From positions 73,975 through 137,974 of the forward strand of contig CAKQQT010000005.1 in the NCBI GenBank assembly GCA_934271235.1: a stretch of DNA of 64,000 nucleotides. Direction: 5' to 3'. The notes under the pieces are model-generated. The model made no database searches. It saw only the letters and a program-made list of their open reading frames with translations, and had not been told where the DNA came from. Positions 1 to 8,822 of the stretch are shown one piece after another. The position numbers and the translations under genes were made by a program. This stretch comes from an uncultured Clostridia bacterium. GTDB taxonomy: Bacteria; Bacillota; Clostridia; Peptostreptococcales; Anaerovoracaceae. The number at the start of each line of letters is the position of its first letter. Within the stretch, counting starts at the first letter, position 1.

Positions 1-114
1 CATTTTCACCGAAATATCCGAATAGCGGTGATTGACGGTCTTGATCTCGACCACCATATTGCGCTTGCCGTCTGTATATTCTCCTCTGCCAAAGCCTGTC
101 ATACTTTTGATCAT
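1..114 (-). CDS. YicC/YloC family endoribonuclease, N-terminal part
   Basis: The first 38 codons of a leftward gene cut by the window edge. The translation begins MIKSMTGFGRGEYTDGK and continues with VEIKTVNHRYSDIS, the highly conserved start of the YicC/YloC family of stress-related endoribonucleases. A GAGAGG ribosome site precedes the ATG. Only the N-terminus is visible, so nothing can be said about the catalytic part. In Bacillota this gene commonly precedes remA, gmk and rpoZ, which would lie to the left of the window. Confidence 0.85.
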   Translation of the reverse strand, partial: MIKSMTGFGRGEYTDGKRNMVVEIKTVNHRYSDISVKM

Positions 115-172
115 ACCCGTTTACCTCTCTTTTTCTATGTTTTTTCTGTATGATTCCGGGAAATATTGTACC

Positions 173-203
173 GAAAAAAAAGCCCCTTGGCAAGGGGCTT
201 TTG
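173..203 (-). terminator. Intrinsic terminator of the aldo/keto reductase gene
   Basis: A GC-rich hairpin with AGCCCCTT/AAGGGGCT arms is followed on the minus strand by an uninterrupted T run. It lies 30 bases after the reductase stop codon and before the YicC start. Confidence 0.85.
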
Positions 204-232
204 TCACGAAATTGTCAAAATTATCAAGATTC

Positions 233-1402
233 TTATTTTCGATCCAGTTTGATCCGTTCCGCGCTGACTTTGGCCCAGTCCGGTCCCTCTGCAACGATCT
301 TTGCCAGTTCCGCAAGCGCAGCCGGAATGTCGATATGCTGCGGACAGACCTGCGCGCATGCGCCGCAGCCGATACAGGCCGCCGGCCGCTGTTCTTCCGG
401 CAGGGCGTTGATCACCATACCGCTCATCAGCGTCGGACTGAACTTCGCGTCATTATAGATCTTCAAGAGATACGGGATATCCAACTGCATCGGACATCCG
501 TCGCAGCAGTAGCGGCAAGCGGTACATGGTACGATGTCCATCATCCCCTGCGCGATCTCCGCCAGCAGCGCCTGTTCGGTTTCACTGAGCGGTTCAAAAT
601 TCCGGAATGTCTTTAAGTTATCGTCCACATGCTCCATGGTCGTCATGCCGCTGAGCACGACCGATACGTTCGGCAGGCTGCCGACAAAGCGGAACGCCCA
701 GGACGTAACAGAATCCTGCGGGCACAGGGTTTTCATCTTTGTTTCGCTCTCCGCATCGAGGACCGCCAGTCTTCCTCCTCTGCACGGCTCCATAACGATG
801 ATCGGCAGGCCCATTTCGGTGACCAGCTCATATTTTTCCTTCGCCTGCTGCAGACTCCAGTCGAGATAGTTGATCTGCAGCTGGACAAACTCCAGATCTT
901 TGCCGAATTCCTTGAGGTAGCTTTCCAGCATCGGCAGTTGGCCGTGGGAGGATATCCCCAGATGACGAATGCGGCCTTTGGCCTTTTGCTCCAGCAAATA
1001 ATCCATCACCTTCAGCTTCTGATCCAGATAGGTCGGCAGACTGCTTTCCATGACGTTATGTAATAAATAAAAATCAAAATAATCGGTTTTGCAGCGTTTC
1101 AGTTGGCGTTCAAACGCATCCACCGGATCATAATCCGGGTTGATCAAGTGCCCCGGAGTCTTTGTCGCTAGATAAAAGCTCTCGCGCGGATATTTTTGCA
1201 GTGCTTCTCCTAAGAATTCTTCGGATTCGCCCTGATGATAGACATAGGCTGTATCAAAATAGTTCACACCGTTTTGATACAGGGTATCGACCAGCTGCTG
1301 CGCCTTTGTGCGGTCGATCGCGCCGTTCTCCTGCGTCGGAAGACGCATTGCGCCGAAGCCGAGCAAGGAAACCTCTTCTCCGCATAAAAATCTTTTTTCC
1401 AT
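233..1402 (-). CDS. Aldo/keto reductase with C-terminal 4Fe-4S ferredoxin domain
   Basis: A 389-residue NADPH-dependent oxidoreductase of the aldo/keto reductase superfamily. The TIM-barrel part covers about residues 1-280 and shows LGFGAMRLP, the catalytic-region FDTAYVYHQGESEEFLG (Asp and Tyr) and HLGISSHG. The last 110 residues carry two cysteine clusters, CTACRYCCDGCP and CIGCGACAQVCP, typical of a bound pair of 4Fe-4S clusters. This fused class is common in anaerobic Clostridia and probably couples electron transfer to carbonyl reduction; the substrate cannot be read from sequence. It is a single gene with its own terminator. Confidence 0.93.
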   Translation of the reverse strand: MEKRFLCGEEVSLLGFGAMRLPTQENGAIDRTKAQQLVDTLYQNGVNYFDTAYVYHQGESEEFLGEALQKYPRESFYLATKTPGHLINPDYDPVDAFERQLKRCKTDYFDFYLLHNVMESSLPTYLDQKLKVMDYLLEQKAKGRIRHLGISSHGQLPMLESYLKEFGKDLEFVQLQINYLDWSLQQAKEKYELVTEMGLPIIVMEPCRGGRLAVLDAESETKMKTLCPQDSVTSWAFRFVGSLPNVSVVLSGMTTMEHVDDNLKTFRNFEPLSETEQALLAEIAQGMMDIVPCTACRYCCDGCPMQLDIPYLLKIYNDAKFSPTLMSGMVINALPEEQRPAACIGCGACAQVCPQHIDIPAALAELAKIVAEGPDWAKVSAERIKLDRK

Positions 1403-1430
1403 CCTGCGATGCCTCCTTTTGATGTAGTGC

Positions 1431-1459
1431 TTGCATTTTTATTTTCTCTGTGATAGAAT
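1431..1459 (+). promoter_or_regulatory. Sigma-A type promoter for the small gene at 1480
   Basis: TTGCAT (1431-1436), 17-base spacer, TAGAAT (1454-1459). A start near 1466 would give a transcript of about 75 bases ending in the hairpin at 1504-1540. Confidence 0.6.
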
Positions 1460-1479
1460 AAGAACAAGAGGAAAGCCGA

Positions 1480-1542
1480 ATGGCTGACCTAATTGGATTT
1501 GTTAAAAAACCGCTTAGTTTTCAGTCTTGGGCGGTTTTTTAA
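1480..1542 (+). CDS. Candidate 20-residue peptide or small RNA gene
   Basis: A short reading frame, ATG to TAA, encoding MADLIGFVKKPLSFQSWAVF. It has a GAGGAAAG ribosome-binding sequence four bases before the ATG, a consensus promoter upstream, and its last codons run through the terminator hairpin, so the stop falls in the T run. It is not recognised as a known family. It could be a small membrane-active peptide (hydrophobic with two lysines) or a leader peptide. Alternatively the frame may be fortuitous in a small RNA that ends at the hairpin. Confidence 0.35.
   Translation: MADLIGFVKKPLSFQSWAVF
1504..1540 (+). terminator. Hairpin with A-rich and T-rich flanks
   Basis: AAAAAACCGC and GCGGTTTTTT form the arms, so the structure can terminate on either strand. 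It ends the short transcript starting near 1466 and separates it from rqcH. From 1543 to 1765 I see only AT-rich leader DNA before rqcH. Confidence 0.7.
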
Positions 1543-1765
1543 TGCTTATCGTAATTCTTAACTTCAAAAAAGTGATCGTTACTTTCAACATTGTATCAGC
1601 ACCCTTTCCGAAATCCAAAACCCTTTTGAATTTTGAAAAGGTCAACCGCGCTCTGGCTTATCCTCTTGCTGCTTTATTATATCATACACACCAGAAGAAA
1701 ACAAGCGTTCTTTTGATACACCTTACGCAAAATACAAACACACAGCACCCGAAAGGAGAAACTCT

Positions 1766-3460
1766 GTGGCTTACGACGGAATCGTTACCCGGGCGGTCGT
1801 CCGGGAACTGCAAAATACTATTTTACTGGGAAAGATCGAGAAGGTTTATCAGCCGGAGGCAGATGAACTCGTCTTTCATATCCATACCAAAAACGGCAAC
1901 CGCAAACTGTTTGCATCGGCCGGCTCGGCACACGCACGCCTGCATTTCATCGAATCCAACCCGGTCAATCCACCGGCGCCGCTTTCGTTCTGCATGCTGC
2001 TGCGCAAACATCTGCAGGGCGGACGCATTACGGATATTCAACAAAAAGACTCGGAGCGTATCATCGAGATCTCCCTGGAAACGTTGAACGAGCTGGGCTT
2101 TACGGTTTCCAAAAAGCTGATCTTTGAGATCATGGGCAAGCACAGCAATATCGTGCTGGTCGATCTGGCGACCGGAAAGATCATCGACGCCATTAAGCGG
2201 ATCTCCTTTGATGTCAATCGTGTGCGGCAGATCCTGCCGGGCCTGCTCTATCAATATCCGCCGGCACAAGACAAAACGCCGTTCCGCGAGATCACAGCGG
2301 AGGCGGTCGCCGCCCTGCCGCAGGACAGCAAAGCGATCCTGCAGGCGATCGGCGGCATCGCTCCGGCCTTTGCCGGAGAACTGGCTCTGCACGCAGGCAC
2401 AGACCGTGCCGCCTATTTTGAACGAGTCCGCGCGCAGATCGAAACGGGTATCGACACTGCTTATGTTTACGAGGATGACAAGCAGCATCCGGTGGAATTC
2501 TATCCGGTCCCGTTGACAGACTATGCAGCAAGCTGTGAAACGAGATTGTTCGGCAGCATGAGCGCCGCGCTCGAATCCTATTTTTCAAAAAAGGCTTCCT
2601 CCAATCAGGGCCGGCAAAAATCCCATGACCTGATCAAATCTGTGACGGCAAGTCTGGACAAGATGTATCTGAAGAAAAAGCGTCTCTCCGAGGATCTGCT
2701 CAAAGCGGAAAATTCCGAAGATCTGAGGCTGTTCGGCGAGCTTTTGACCGCGAATCTGCATCTGGTCCAGCCGGGGATGAAGTCCGTCCGTGTCATCAAC
2801 TACTACGACGGCAAAGAGATCGAGATCCCGCTGGATGTCAAACTGGCGCCTGCCAAGAACGCGCAGCATTATTTCAAGAAGTACGCAAAGGCCAAGACTG
2901 CCGTCAAAGAGAAGCAGATCCAGCTCACCGAAAACGACGGAGAGATCAGCTATCTGGAATCCGTGCTCGCCTTTCTGGAAAATACGGAAGACGTCAAGGA
3001 GATCGACGCTCTGCGCACCGAGCTGGTCGAAACCGGTTACCTGCGCCGCCGAAGACAGAACGGCGGCTTCCGCGAAAAGAAGTATAAACCGGAACCGTAT
3101 CAGTATACGCTTTCCAACGGCATGACCGTACTCGTCGGCCGCAACAACAAAGAAAACGATGCCCTGACGCTCAAGACAGCAGGCAAGAAAGACCTCTGGC
3201 TGCACACGAAGGATATCCCGGGTTCTCACGTCATCGTGCAGTGCGGCGGCGTGCAGCCGGATGAAACCGCGATCTTCGAAGCAGCCGCCATCGCCGCCTA
3301 TCACAGCAAGGCCCGCGGCTCCGAAAACGTTCCGGTCGATTATGTTCCGGTCAAATATGTCAAAAAACCGGCCGGCGCCAAACCGGGCATGGTGATCTTT
3401 ACCAACAACCGCACGGTATGGGTCACTCCGAAACTGCCGGGACAAGAGACAAAAGCGTAA
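1766..3460 (+). CDS. rqcH: RqcH (NFACT family), ribosome quality control factor
   Basis: A 564-residue protein of the NEMF/Tae2/RqcH family. It starts MAYDGIVTRAVVRELQ, the typical NFACT-N opening. The middle is a long charged helical region (about 270-420). The C-terminal NFACT-R domain contains NKENDALTLKTAGKKDLWLHTKDIPGSHV. Bacterial RqcH binds stalled 50S subunits and recruits tRNA-Ala to add alanine tails that mark nascent chains for degradation. Older annotation calls it a fibronectin-binding protein. The start codon is GTG behind AAAGGAG. The gene stands alone and converges on the ispH fusion. Confidence 0.95.
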   Translation: MAYDGIVTRAVVRELQNTILLGKIEKVYQPEADELVFHIHTKNGNRKLFASAGSAHARLHFIESNPVNPPAPLSFCMLLRKHLQGGRITDIQQKDSERIIEISLETLNELGFTVSKKLIFEIMGKHSNIVLVDLATGKIIDAIKRISFDVNRVRQILPGLLYQYPPAQDKTPFREITAEAVAALPQDSKAILQAIGGIAPAFAGELALHAGTDRAAYFERVRAQIETGIDTAYVYEDDKQHPVEFYPVPLTDYAASCETRLFGSMSAALESYFSKKASSNQGRQKSHDLIKSVTASLDKMYLKKKRLSEDLLKAENSEDLRLFGELLTANLHLVQPGMKSVRVINYYDGKEIEIPLDVKLAPAKNAQHYFKKYAKAKTAVKEKQIQLTENDGEISYLESVLAFLENTEDVKEIDALRTELVETGYLRRRRQNGGFREKKYKPEPYQYTLSNGMTVLVGRNNKENDALTLKTAGKKDLWLHTKDIPGSHVIVQCGGVQPDETAIFEAAAIAAYHSKARGSENVPVDYVPVKYVKKPAGAKPGMVIFTNNRTVWVTPKLPGQETKA

Positions 3461-3493
3461 AAGCTTTCCCTCAAAGATCCAAAAACAAAATCA

Positions 3494-3527
3494 GAGAGCC
3501 GATAAACGGCTCTCTTCTTTGTTTTTT
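3494..3527 (+). terminator. Terminator between rqcH and ispH-S1 genes
   Basis: GAGAGCC and GGCTCTC arms with a 7-base loop, followed by a T-rich tract, between two convergent genes. Confidence 0.75.
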
Positions 3528-3544
3528 CATGAAAATGACGATGC

Positions 3545-5509
3545 TTATTCTTCGTCTTCTTCCGGATAATCTTCTTCTGCGTCTTCTGCAGGAACATCCA
3601 GAGTCTGCTTGATGCTGAGGCTGATTCTCTTTCTTTCGGTATCGATGTCGAGGATCTTTGCATCTACAGTTTGTCCAACGGTTAATTCTTCCGCGATGTC
3701 GTTCACTCTCTTGTGAGCAACTTCGGAGATATGTACCAGTCCGTCAAGGCCCGGTTCCAGTTCTACGAATGCACCGTATTCTTTGATCTGAACAACTTTA
3801 CCGGTAACAACCTGTCCGATCTGGTATTTTTCGTTGATCACGGACCATGGTTCCGGCGTTGTCTGCTTTAAGCCTAAGGAAATCTTGCCCTTTTCGTCGT
3901 TCATGGATAAGATCTTAACCTTAACCTTGTCGCCGATCGCAAGAACTTCCTGCGGATGTTTCAGCTTGCCCCAGGAGATCTCGGAGATGTGGAGCAGTCC
4001 GTCGATGCCGCCCAGATCTACGAATGCGCCGTAGTCGGTAAATCTCATGACCGTACCTTCTACGATGTCGCCGACCTGCAGCTTATCCCAGACTTCTTTC
4101 ATTCTCTGTTCCTTTTCTTCTACAAGGATCACCTTGTGGGAGAATACAGCTCTGCCTCTCTTCTGGTCAACTCTGGTAACTCTTACCGGAAGTTCCTGAC
4201 CGATAAATTCTTCAGCGTTTTCAACGTATTTGTCAGAAAGCTGGGACAGAGGGATAAATCCGGATACTTCTTTATATGCCGCGATTACGCCACCATTCAC
4301 CTGCTTAACCACTTTCACGTTAATGATAGATTTGTTCTCGAGCGCTTCAATGATCTCATTCCAGTGTTCATTGACTTCTAATTTCTTCTTAGAAAGTAAA
4401 ATCACGCCTTCGCCGTCATCGGTCTTGATGACTTTTGCCTGGATTTCATCGCCTTCTTTGAATAAATCTGTTAGCTTCTGGTCTCCTTCCAATGTTACTT
4501 CTTCTTTCGGAATCACTCCGTCTTTTTTGCATCCCATGTTAACGATGATCTCTTTGTCAGTAACTTGATGTACCTTTCCGTTAACAGTTTCGCCGATTCT
4601 TGGTAGTCTTAAGGACTTTTCGATGTCGTCCATTAAGTCCATCATGTTCATTTCAGTGATGTTTTCACTCATGGTAGCAATAACCTCCTTAATTACGCAT
4701 TCAGGCGTCGATGCACCTGCTGCAACTCCTATTCTATTATATTTTGCGATTTTGTGCAACGGTAAATCTTCGATTTTTTCAATAAAATATACATTTTTGC
4801 ATCTTTTTTTTGCGATTTCAGCGAGTTTTTGCGTATTGGAACTGTTCTTGCCGCCGATCACGAGGAAACAATCACAGATTTCTGCCAATTTCATACAGCT
4901 GTTCTGTCGGAGCGTGGTCGCGCTGCAGATGGTGTTATGGATCACCGTCTGTTTTCCTGCGCCGTCGAAGACAGCTTGGACATCATCCAGCAGCTGCCGC
5001 TTGATGGTCGTCTGGCAGACAACGAAAAGGTTGTCCTCCTTTACCCCGCGCGCTGCTTCCGCCGACGAGACCACCAGCGCGGTATTCCCGCACCAGCCGT
5101 TGATCCCTCGGACCTCCGGATGTTCCGCGTCTCCGAGGATCACCACCTGATAGCCGTCCGCATAAGCCTTTTCCACCAGATCATGGATCTTCTTCACAAA
5201 CGGACAGGTCGCATCCACGATGCGGATGCCGCGCGCGGCGGCTTCCGCGAAAAAGGCCTTGGATTCTCCGTGCGAGCGCACGATCAGCGTATCATTTTCC
5301 GCGACCTGCGTGAAACGCTCCGCGATCTGCACGTTCTGCGCTGCCAGCGCATCTGTGACCGTCCGGTTATGGATCAGCGGTCCCCATGTATAGAGTTTTC
5401 CTTCTGTTTGATCCGCCTTTTTTTGTCGGATCTGTGCTTCTGTTTTTTCCAGCGCCTGTTTCACTCCGAAACAGAAGCCGGAATTCTCAGCGACTAAGAT
5501 TTCTTTCAT
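3545..5509 (-). CDS. ispH: IspH (HMBPP reductase) fused to S1 RNA-binding domains
   Basis: A 654-residue bifunctional fusion typical of Clostridia. Residues 1-280 are 4-hydroxy-3-methylbut-2-enyl diphosphate reductase, last step of the MEP isoprenoid pathway. The three Fe-S cysteines are in ENSGFCFGV, VDATCPFVKK and HNTICSATT, and the NSSNTQKLAEI motif is intact. From about residue 295 four S1 repeats follow (VNGKVHQVTDKEIIVNMG, INVKVVKQVNGGVIAAY, VEGTVMRFTDYGAFVDLG, VTGKVVQIKEYGAFVELE). The protein ends in an acidic tail. The S1 half is thought to replace or resemble ribosomal protein S1. It follows the SPOR gene by 8 bases and probably shares its transcript. Confidence 0.96.
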   Translation of the reverse strand: MKEILVAENSGFCFGVKQALEKTEAQIRQKKADQTEGKLYTWGPLIHNRTVTDALAAQNVQIAERFTQVAENDTLIVRSHGESKAFFAEAAARGIRIVDATCPFVKKIHDLVEKAYADGYQVVILGDAEHPEVRGINGWCGNTALVVSSAEAARGVKEDNLFVVCQTTIKRQLLDDVQAVFDGAGKQTVIHNTICSATTLRQNSCMKLAEICDCFLVIGGKNSSNTQKLAEIAKKRCKNVYFIEKIEDLPLHKIAKYNRIGVAAGASTPECVIKEVIATMSENITEMNMMDLMDDIEKSLRLPRIGETVNGKVHQVTDKEIIVNMGCKKDGVIPKEEVTLEGDQKLTDLFKEGDEIQAKVIKTDDGEGVILLSKKKLEVNEHWNEIIEALENKSIINVKVVKQVNGGVIAAYKEVSGFIPLSQLSDKYVENAEEFIGQELPVRVTRVDQKRGRAVFSHKVILVEEKEQRMKEVWDKLQVGDIVEGTVMRFTDYGAFVDLGGIDGLLHISEISWGKLKHPQEVLAIGDKVKVKILSMNDEKGKISLGLKQTTPEPWSVINEKYQIGQVVTGKVVQIKEYGAFVELEPGLDGLVHISEVAHKRVNDIAEELTVGQTVDAKILDIDTERKRISLSIKQTLDVPAEDAEEDYPEEDEE

Positions 5510-5517
5510 TCTGCTTG

Positions 5518-6084
5518 TTATGCACCGACTGCGGTTATGAACACATCGGTGATCTCCTTGTCTTTTACTTTTGCGAGATCCTGCAGCGCAGTCTCTTTTT
5601 TCTCTGTGATCGGACTCATGACTTTGAATACATGATCGATCTCTACCACGTTGGTCTTGATCCCTTTTGCCTGCAGCGCGTCAGAAAGTTCCTGTGCGGC
5701 CTCCTTGCTGGAAAAAGCACCGAACTGCAGCGCATAGCCTTCGTCGGTTTCTGCGGCGGTATCAGTCGTATCCGCGGCATTTGCATCAACATCTGCGTCA
5801 GTGTCAGCATCTTCACCTGCGTCCGTGTCCGCGTCAGCATCCGCGTCGGCGTCGGCGGCTGCGTCCGCTTTTTTTGTTTCTTTCGTCTTTTCTTCCGTCA
5901 GCTCCTGCGCGGGACTTTCTTCGGCGTTGTAGCCGATCAGCGGGCCGATCACGAAACGAGCCGTTAAAAAGCCCAGACCGACCGCCAAAAGTATTATACC
6001 AAGAAACAGGGATAATTTCACCCCGGAATTTTCGCCCGCAGGCTTTCTTTTTCTGACTTTTCTCCTGATCTTTCTCCCCGGCAT
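5518..6084 (-). CDS. Membrane-anchored SPOR domain protein
   Basis: A 188-residue protein. A basic N-terminus (about 20 residues) leads into one membrane segment (LSLFLGIILLAVGLGFLTA). A linker made almost wholly of Ala, Asp, Thr and Glu follows (about residues 65-120). The C-terminal SPOR-like domain starts YALQFGAFSSKEAAQEL. SPOR domains bind denuded peptidoglycan at division or spore septa, so the protein is probably displayed outside the membrane on an acidic stalk. The Asp/Ala stretch is encoded by short imperfect GC-rich repeats and is likely to vary in length between strains. The gene is 61 bases after the DUF6382 gene. Confidence 0.8.
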   Translation of the reverse strand: MPGRKIRRKVRKRKPAGENSGVKLSLFLGIILLAVGLGFLTARFVIGPLIGYNAEESPAQELTEEKTKETKKADAAADADADADADTDAGEDADTDADVDANAADTTDTAAETDEGYALQFGAFSSKEAAQELSDALQAKGIKTNVVEIDHVFKVMSPITEKKETALQDLAKVKDKEITDVFITAVGA

Positions 6085-6145
6085 CCCATTTCCTCCCTTA
6101 CCGCAGTTTTTCTTTTTTTCCTATCTATATGCGGCAGCGGCATTT

Positions 6146-6670
6146 TTATGCGAAAAACGCGATCTCGCGCCGTCGTTCTTCCAGGCAGCCGATGAGCCGA
6201 TCCGTCTTCCGGTCTTCCTCTTCCACGAGATGTTCCAGCAGTTTCAGGCTCTGCAGTCCGTTTCCGGCCGCAAGCGGTTTCAGTTCCGCAAACAGGCATC
6301 GCAGGCTCTCACGTGCATTTCCCTTTTCGGTCATCGGAAGATACGCCAATCGGACCTCAGAAAGATCCCGACGGACATACAAGGTATCCGGATTCAGCAC
6401 GTAATCCTCCGGGAAAAGGAGACAGTCTCTGCAGCTGTCGATCAGCCGCAGGATCTTTTCAGCCAGCAGCAGGATCTGCTCCGCGTCCAGCTTTTCCATA
6501 TGACGCAGCCGCAGATAACCCTCCGTATGATAGACGCCGAAACAGAAGCTTTCTCCCTGCAGCAGGCTGAACGGCAGGATCCCGCTGCAGTTTCCGCGCA
6601 GAAGGGTCTCTCGGATATACGGAGCCGCAAAAGATCCCGTTTTCAGATTCACGATCCGTTTTTCAAGCAT
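6146..6670 (-). CDS. DUF6382-like protein of the Tad operon
   Basis: A 174-residue soluble protein beginning MLEKRIVNLKTGSFAAPYIRE. The pattern of the N-terminal half (GILPFSLLQGE, YLRLRHMEKLDAEQILLLAEKI, DYVLNPDTLYVRRDLSEVRLAYLP) resembles the DUF6382 domain, which occurs at the end of clostridial Tad pilus operons, often fused to an FHA domain. No FHA part is present here. The start overlaps the preceding TadE-like gene by 8 bases, so it is translated with the pilus genes. Its biochemical role is unknown. Confidence 0.65.
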   Translation of the reverse strand: MLEKRIVNLKTGSFAAPYIRETLLRGNCSGILPFSLLQGESFCFGVYHTEGYLRLRHMEKLDAEQILLLAEKILRLIDSCRDCLLFPEDYVLNPDTLYVRRDLSEVRLAYLPMTEKGNARESLRCLFAELKPLAAGNGLQSLKLLEHLVEEEDRKTDRLIGCLEERRREIAFFA

Positions 6671-7367
6671 GCGCGCCTCCTTTGCAGATCAGACAGGCTG
6701 TATAGCCCTTGCCCTCCGCGTCCCGCAGTTCCATTTCCAGCCGCTGTTCTTCGCCTGCGTAATCCTGTTTGACATAGCGGCAGTCCGCCGCGTGATAACG
6801 ATAGCCGTATTTCGGAAAAACGACGACCGGTCTGGAAGCTTCTCCGTCCGTGAAGTCCGCCGCGTCCAAAGGTTCCTGCGGCCGCTCCGCGCCGGTAAAA
6901 CCGCGGGTCAAAAGTCCCTGCTCAAAGCGGATCTTCCCGTAGATGCCGATAGGATTCTGTACCTCAAAAACAGCTTCGGTATCGACAGCGATCAAGTCAT
7001 CGATCACTCCGCCGGCGCTGCGGTCTGTATACCGATAATCAAAATTGCGGACCGTAAACTTCCGCAGCGCCGGATTTTCTTTCTCGACTGCCGAGACAAG
7101 CGAGAGTTTGCAAAGGGAAACCACATTCAAATCTTGATAAGCGTTTAGTCCGATCTCTCGCATTTCTCTGCAGGTCGTAAAGCCGATATTTTCACAAATG
7201 CCGATGATGCGGATCACCAGCGCCAAGGCGATCACGCACAGGATGAACAGCGGAAGCGACATCGAAGCCTCGACCAGATAACTTCCTCTTTTGTTATTGC
7301 TGCGCGTCCTTTTAATCTTTGGCAAAGTCGGTATTGTTTTTTCTGTCATAGGTCTCTGTAAATCCAT
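6663..7367 (-). CDS. TadE-like pseudopilin
   Basis: A 234-residue protein with a short basic N-terminus, a NKRGSYLVEASMSLPLF motif and a single membrane helix, the form of TadE/TadF minor pseudopilins (a Gly-x4-Glu-type processing region followed by a hydrophobic stretch). The exported part has CRYVKQDY and CLICKGG cysteines, which may form disulfides. It overlaps the DUF5702 gene by about 55 bases if the first ATG is used; an ATG at 7349 is an alternative and neither has a strong ribosome site. Part of the Tad operon. Confidence 0.75.
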   Translation of the reverse strand: MDLQRPMTEKTIPTLPKIKRTRSNNKRGSYLVEASMSLPLFILCVIALALVIRIIGICENIGFTTCREMREIGLNAYQDLNVVSLCKLSLVSAVEKENPALRKFTVRNFDYRYTDRSAGGVIDDLIAVDTEAVFEVQNPIGIYGKIRFEQGLLTRGFTGAERPQEPLDAADFTDGEASRPVVVFPKYGYRYHAADCRYVKQDYAGEEQRLEMELRDAEGKGYTACLICKGGAHA

Positions 7368-8598
7368 AGGTTTTTCCGTTTACCCGCAGCCGGTAATCCA
7401 GCCCGGTATAATAGTCCCGCAGCAGAAAGCTTCCGTTATACAGATATTTAAAGTTGATCTGCATCAGATCCATCATGCGCAAAGCGCGGATCTCCTGCGG
7501 CAGCGCGGCAGTGAGCAGTTTCAGATAGTCTTCATAGCTCTGTCCTGCCGTACTCTGCGGACGGATAAAGGGTTCTTTCTGTTTTGGCGTTTTGTCTTCC
7601 TCTTCCTCGTTGTCGCCGCTGAATTCCGCAGCCAGCACGTTTTCGAGCGAGATCGCCCAGTTTTCGTCTTTCTTGCGGAGCGCCACACACTCCCCCGTGT
7701 CGAGCAGCCGCAGATCATTCTCGGCTTCGATCAAAGCCCAGCTTTCCAAGATCAATGCCTGCGTCAGCACCGCGGCGGGACCCGGCGAAATAACCTCTGC
7801 GGCAGCCAGCGCGGCCTCTCGTTTTTCCGTACAGCGGTAAAGATAGGTCAGATTCAGCGCGTTGCGCACCGCGAGCAGGACCCGCCGCACATACTTCCGC
7901 GCTTTTTCATCATCCGCTTTTCCGCTGAGGATATACTCCGCCTCGTTTCGCAAAAAGGTATCACCGAGCTCTTTTTCCGCGGGTTCCTCAATTCCGGCAT
8001 GCTTGAAGAATGTAAAGATATAGCGGATATCCGCGGCGCGTGCCGCAGTTTGACCCAGAGAAAATTCCTCGTCAAGGCTCTGCAGCAGCCGCGTTAAGTT
8101 CAGACCCTCTTTTTTTCCGGCAGACGGCAGGCTGCTGAGGATCCAGGCACTGCGGACCGCGCGGTTTCCCGTTCCTTCCGACTGTCCCTCCGCACGGAAG
8201 ATCGGCTCGGGCCGCACCCCTGACAGAACAATCTCCTGTATCTGTTTCTCAAAAACATCGACGTTCGTAATCGCGTAGTCTTCCAAACGGACTTTTTCCG
8301 CGCGGCAATCGACATAGGATTTACCGCTGCAGGTGTAATCCGCGTAAAAGTTCAGCTTTTTTTCTGCCATCACAGCGTCCCCGTAAAATCCGAACAAGCC
8401 GTATCGCGCTTTCAGCGTGCGGTCGTATTCTGCGAGGATGCTCCTGCCCCACAGAACGCCGAAGCTCCGTGCACTGCTGCCGACGGCCGCCTGCCCCGAT
8501 GCAAGGAGTACGGCCGAGACAAAGATCATCATCGCGCACAGGCTGATCGTCAGGAAAACAAGATAAGAGCCTTTTTTGCTTCGGAAGATCTTTTTCAT
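7312..8598 (-). CDS. DUF5702-type membrane-anchored protein of the Tad operon
   Basis: A 428-residue protein counted from MKKIFRSKKGSYLVFLT, chosen because it overlaps the preceding stop in an ATGA-type junction and has GGAG upstream. One N-terminal membrane helix is followed by a large exported domain starting ARSFGVLWGRSILAEYDRTLKARYGLFGFYG, a signature seen in DUF5702 proteins of clostridial pilus loci. It resembles the large TadG-like component that sits with the pseudopilins. Its precise role in the fibre or its anchoring is not known. Confidence 0.7.
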   Translation of the reverse strand: MKKIFRSKKGSYLVFLTISLCAMMIFVSAVLLASGQAAVGSSARSFGVLWGRSILAEYDRTLKARYGLFGFYGDAVMAEKKLNFYADYTCSGKSYVDCRAEKVRLEDYAITNVDVFEKQIQEIVLSGVRPEPIFRAEGQSEGTGNRAVRSAWILSSLPSAGKKEGLNLTRLLQSLDEEFSLGQTAARAADIRYIFTFFKHAGIEEPAEKELGDTFLRNEAEYILSGKADDEKARKYVRRVLLAVRNALNLTYLYRCTEKREAALAAAEVISPGPAAVLTQALILESWALIEAENDLRLLDTGECVALRKKDENWAISLENVLAAEFSGDNEEEEDKTPKQKEPFIRPQSTAGQSYEDYLKLLTAALPQEIRALRMMDLMQINFKYLYNGSFLLRDYYTGLDYRLRVNGKTYGFTETYDRKNNTDFAKD

Positions 8599-8804
8599 GC
8601 CTGCTCCTGTCCGATCGTCTGCCGCAGCCGATCCTGCGCACGGATGCAAGATATCTCCGCCGGCCGGAACACCTTGCCGCGGTCTGCGTCGTGCTGCTCG
8701 ATCTGTCGGTCAAGATCCTGATAGAACTGCATCATCAGCGCGATCAGCGCAGCCATGATCAAACAGGTCAGCGGAACGACCAGCGAGGCCTCCACAAATT
8801 TCAT
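8595..8804 (-). CDS. Small TadE-like pseudopilin
   Basis: A 69-residue protein, MKFVEASLVVPLTCLIMAALIALMM, with the Glu close to the start and a single hydrophobic helix as in TadE proteins. Nearly all of the protein is helix plus a short charged tail, so it is a minimal pilin-like subunit. Its stop overlaps the start of the DUF5702 gene by four bases. Confidence 0.7.
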   Translation of the reverse strand: MKFVEASLVVPLTCLIMAALIALMMQFYQDLDRQIEQHDADRGKVFRPAEISCIRAQDRLRQTIGQEQA

Positions 8805-8822
8805 GCTGCTGCCTCCGTTCTG

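Noticed and set aside
2585..3445. A 286-codon frame antisense to rqcH
   Set aside because: It is the shadow of a conserved, uninterrupted gene in GC-rich DNA; no own start signals.
5755..5875. Short GC-rich repeats resembling a small tandem or CRISPR-like array
   Set aside because: They are codons of the Asp/Ala-rich linker of the SPOR protein; unit length is irregular and there are no spacers.
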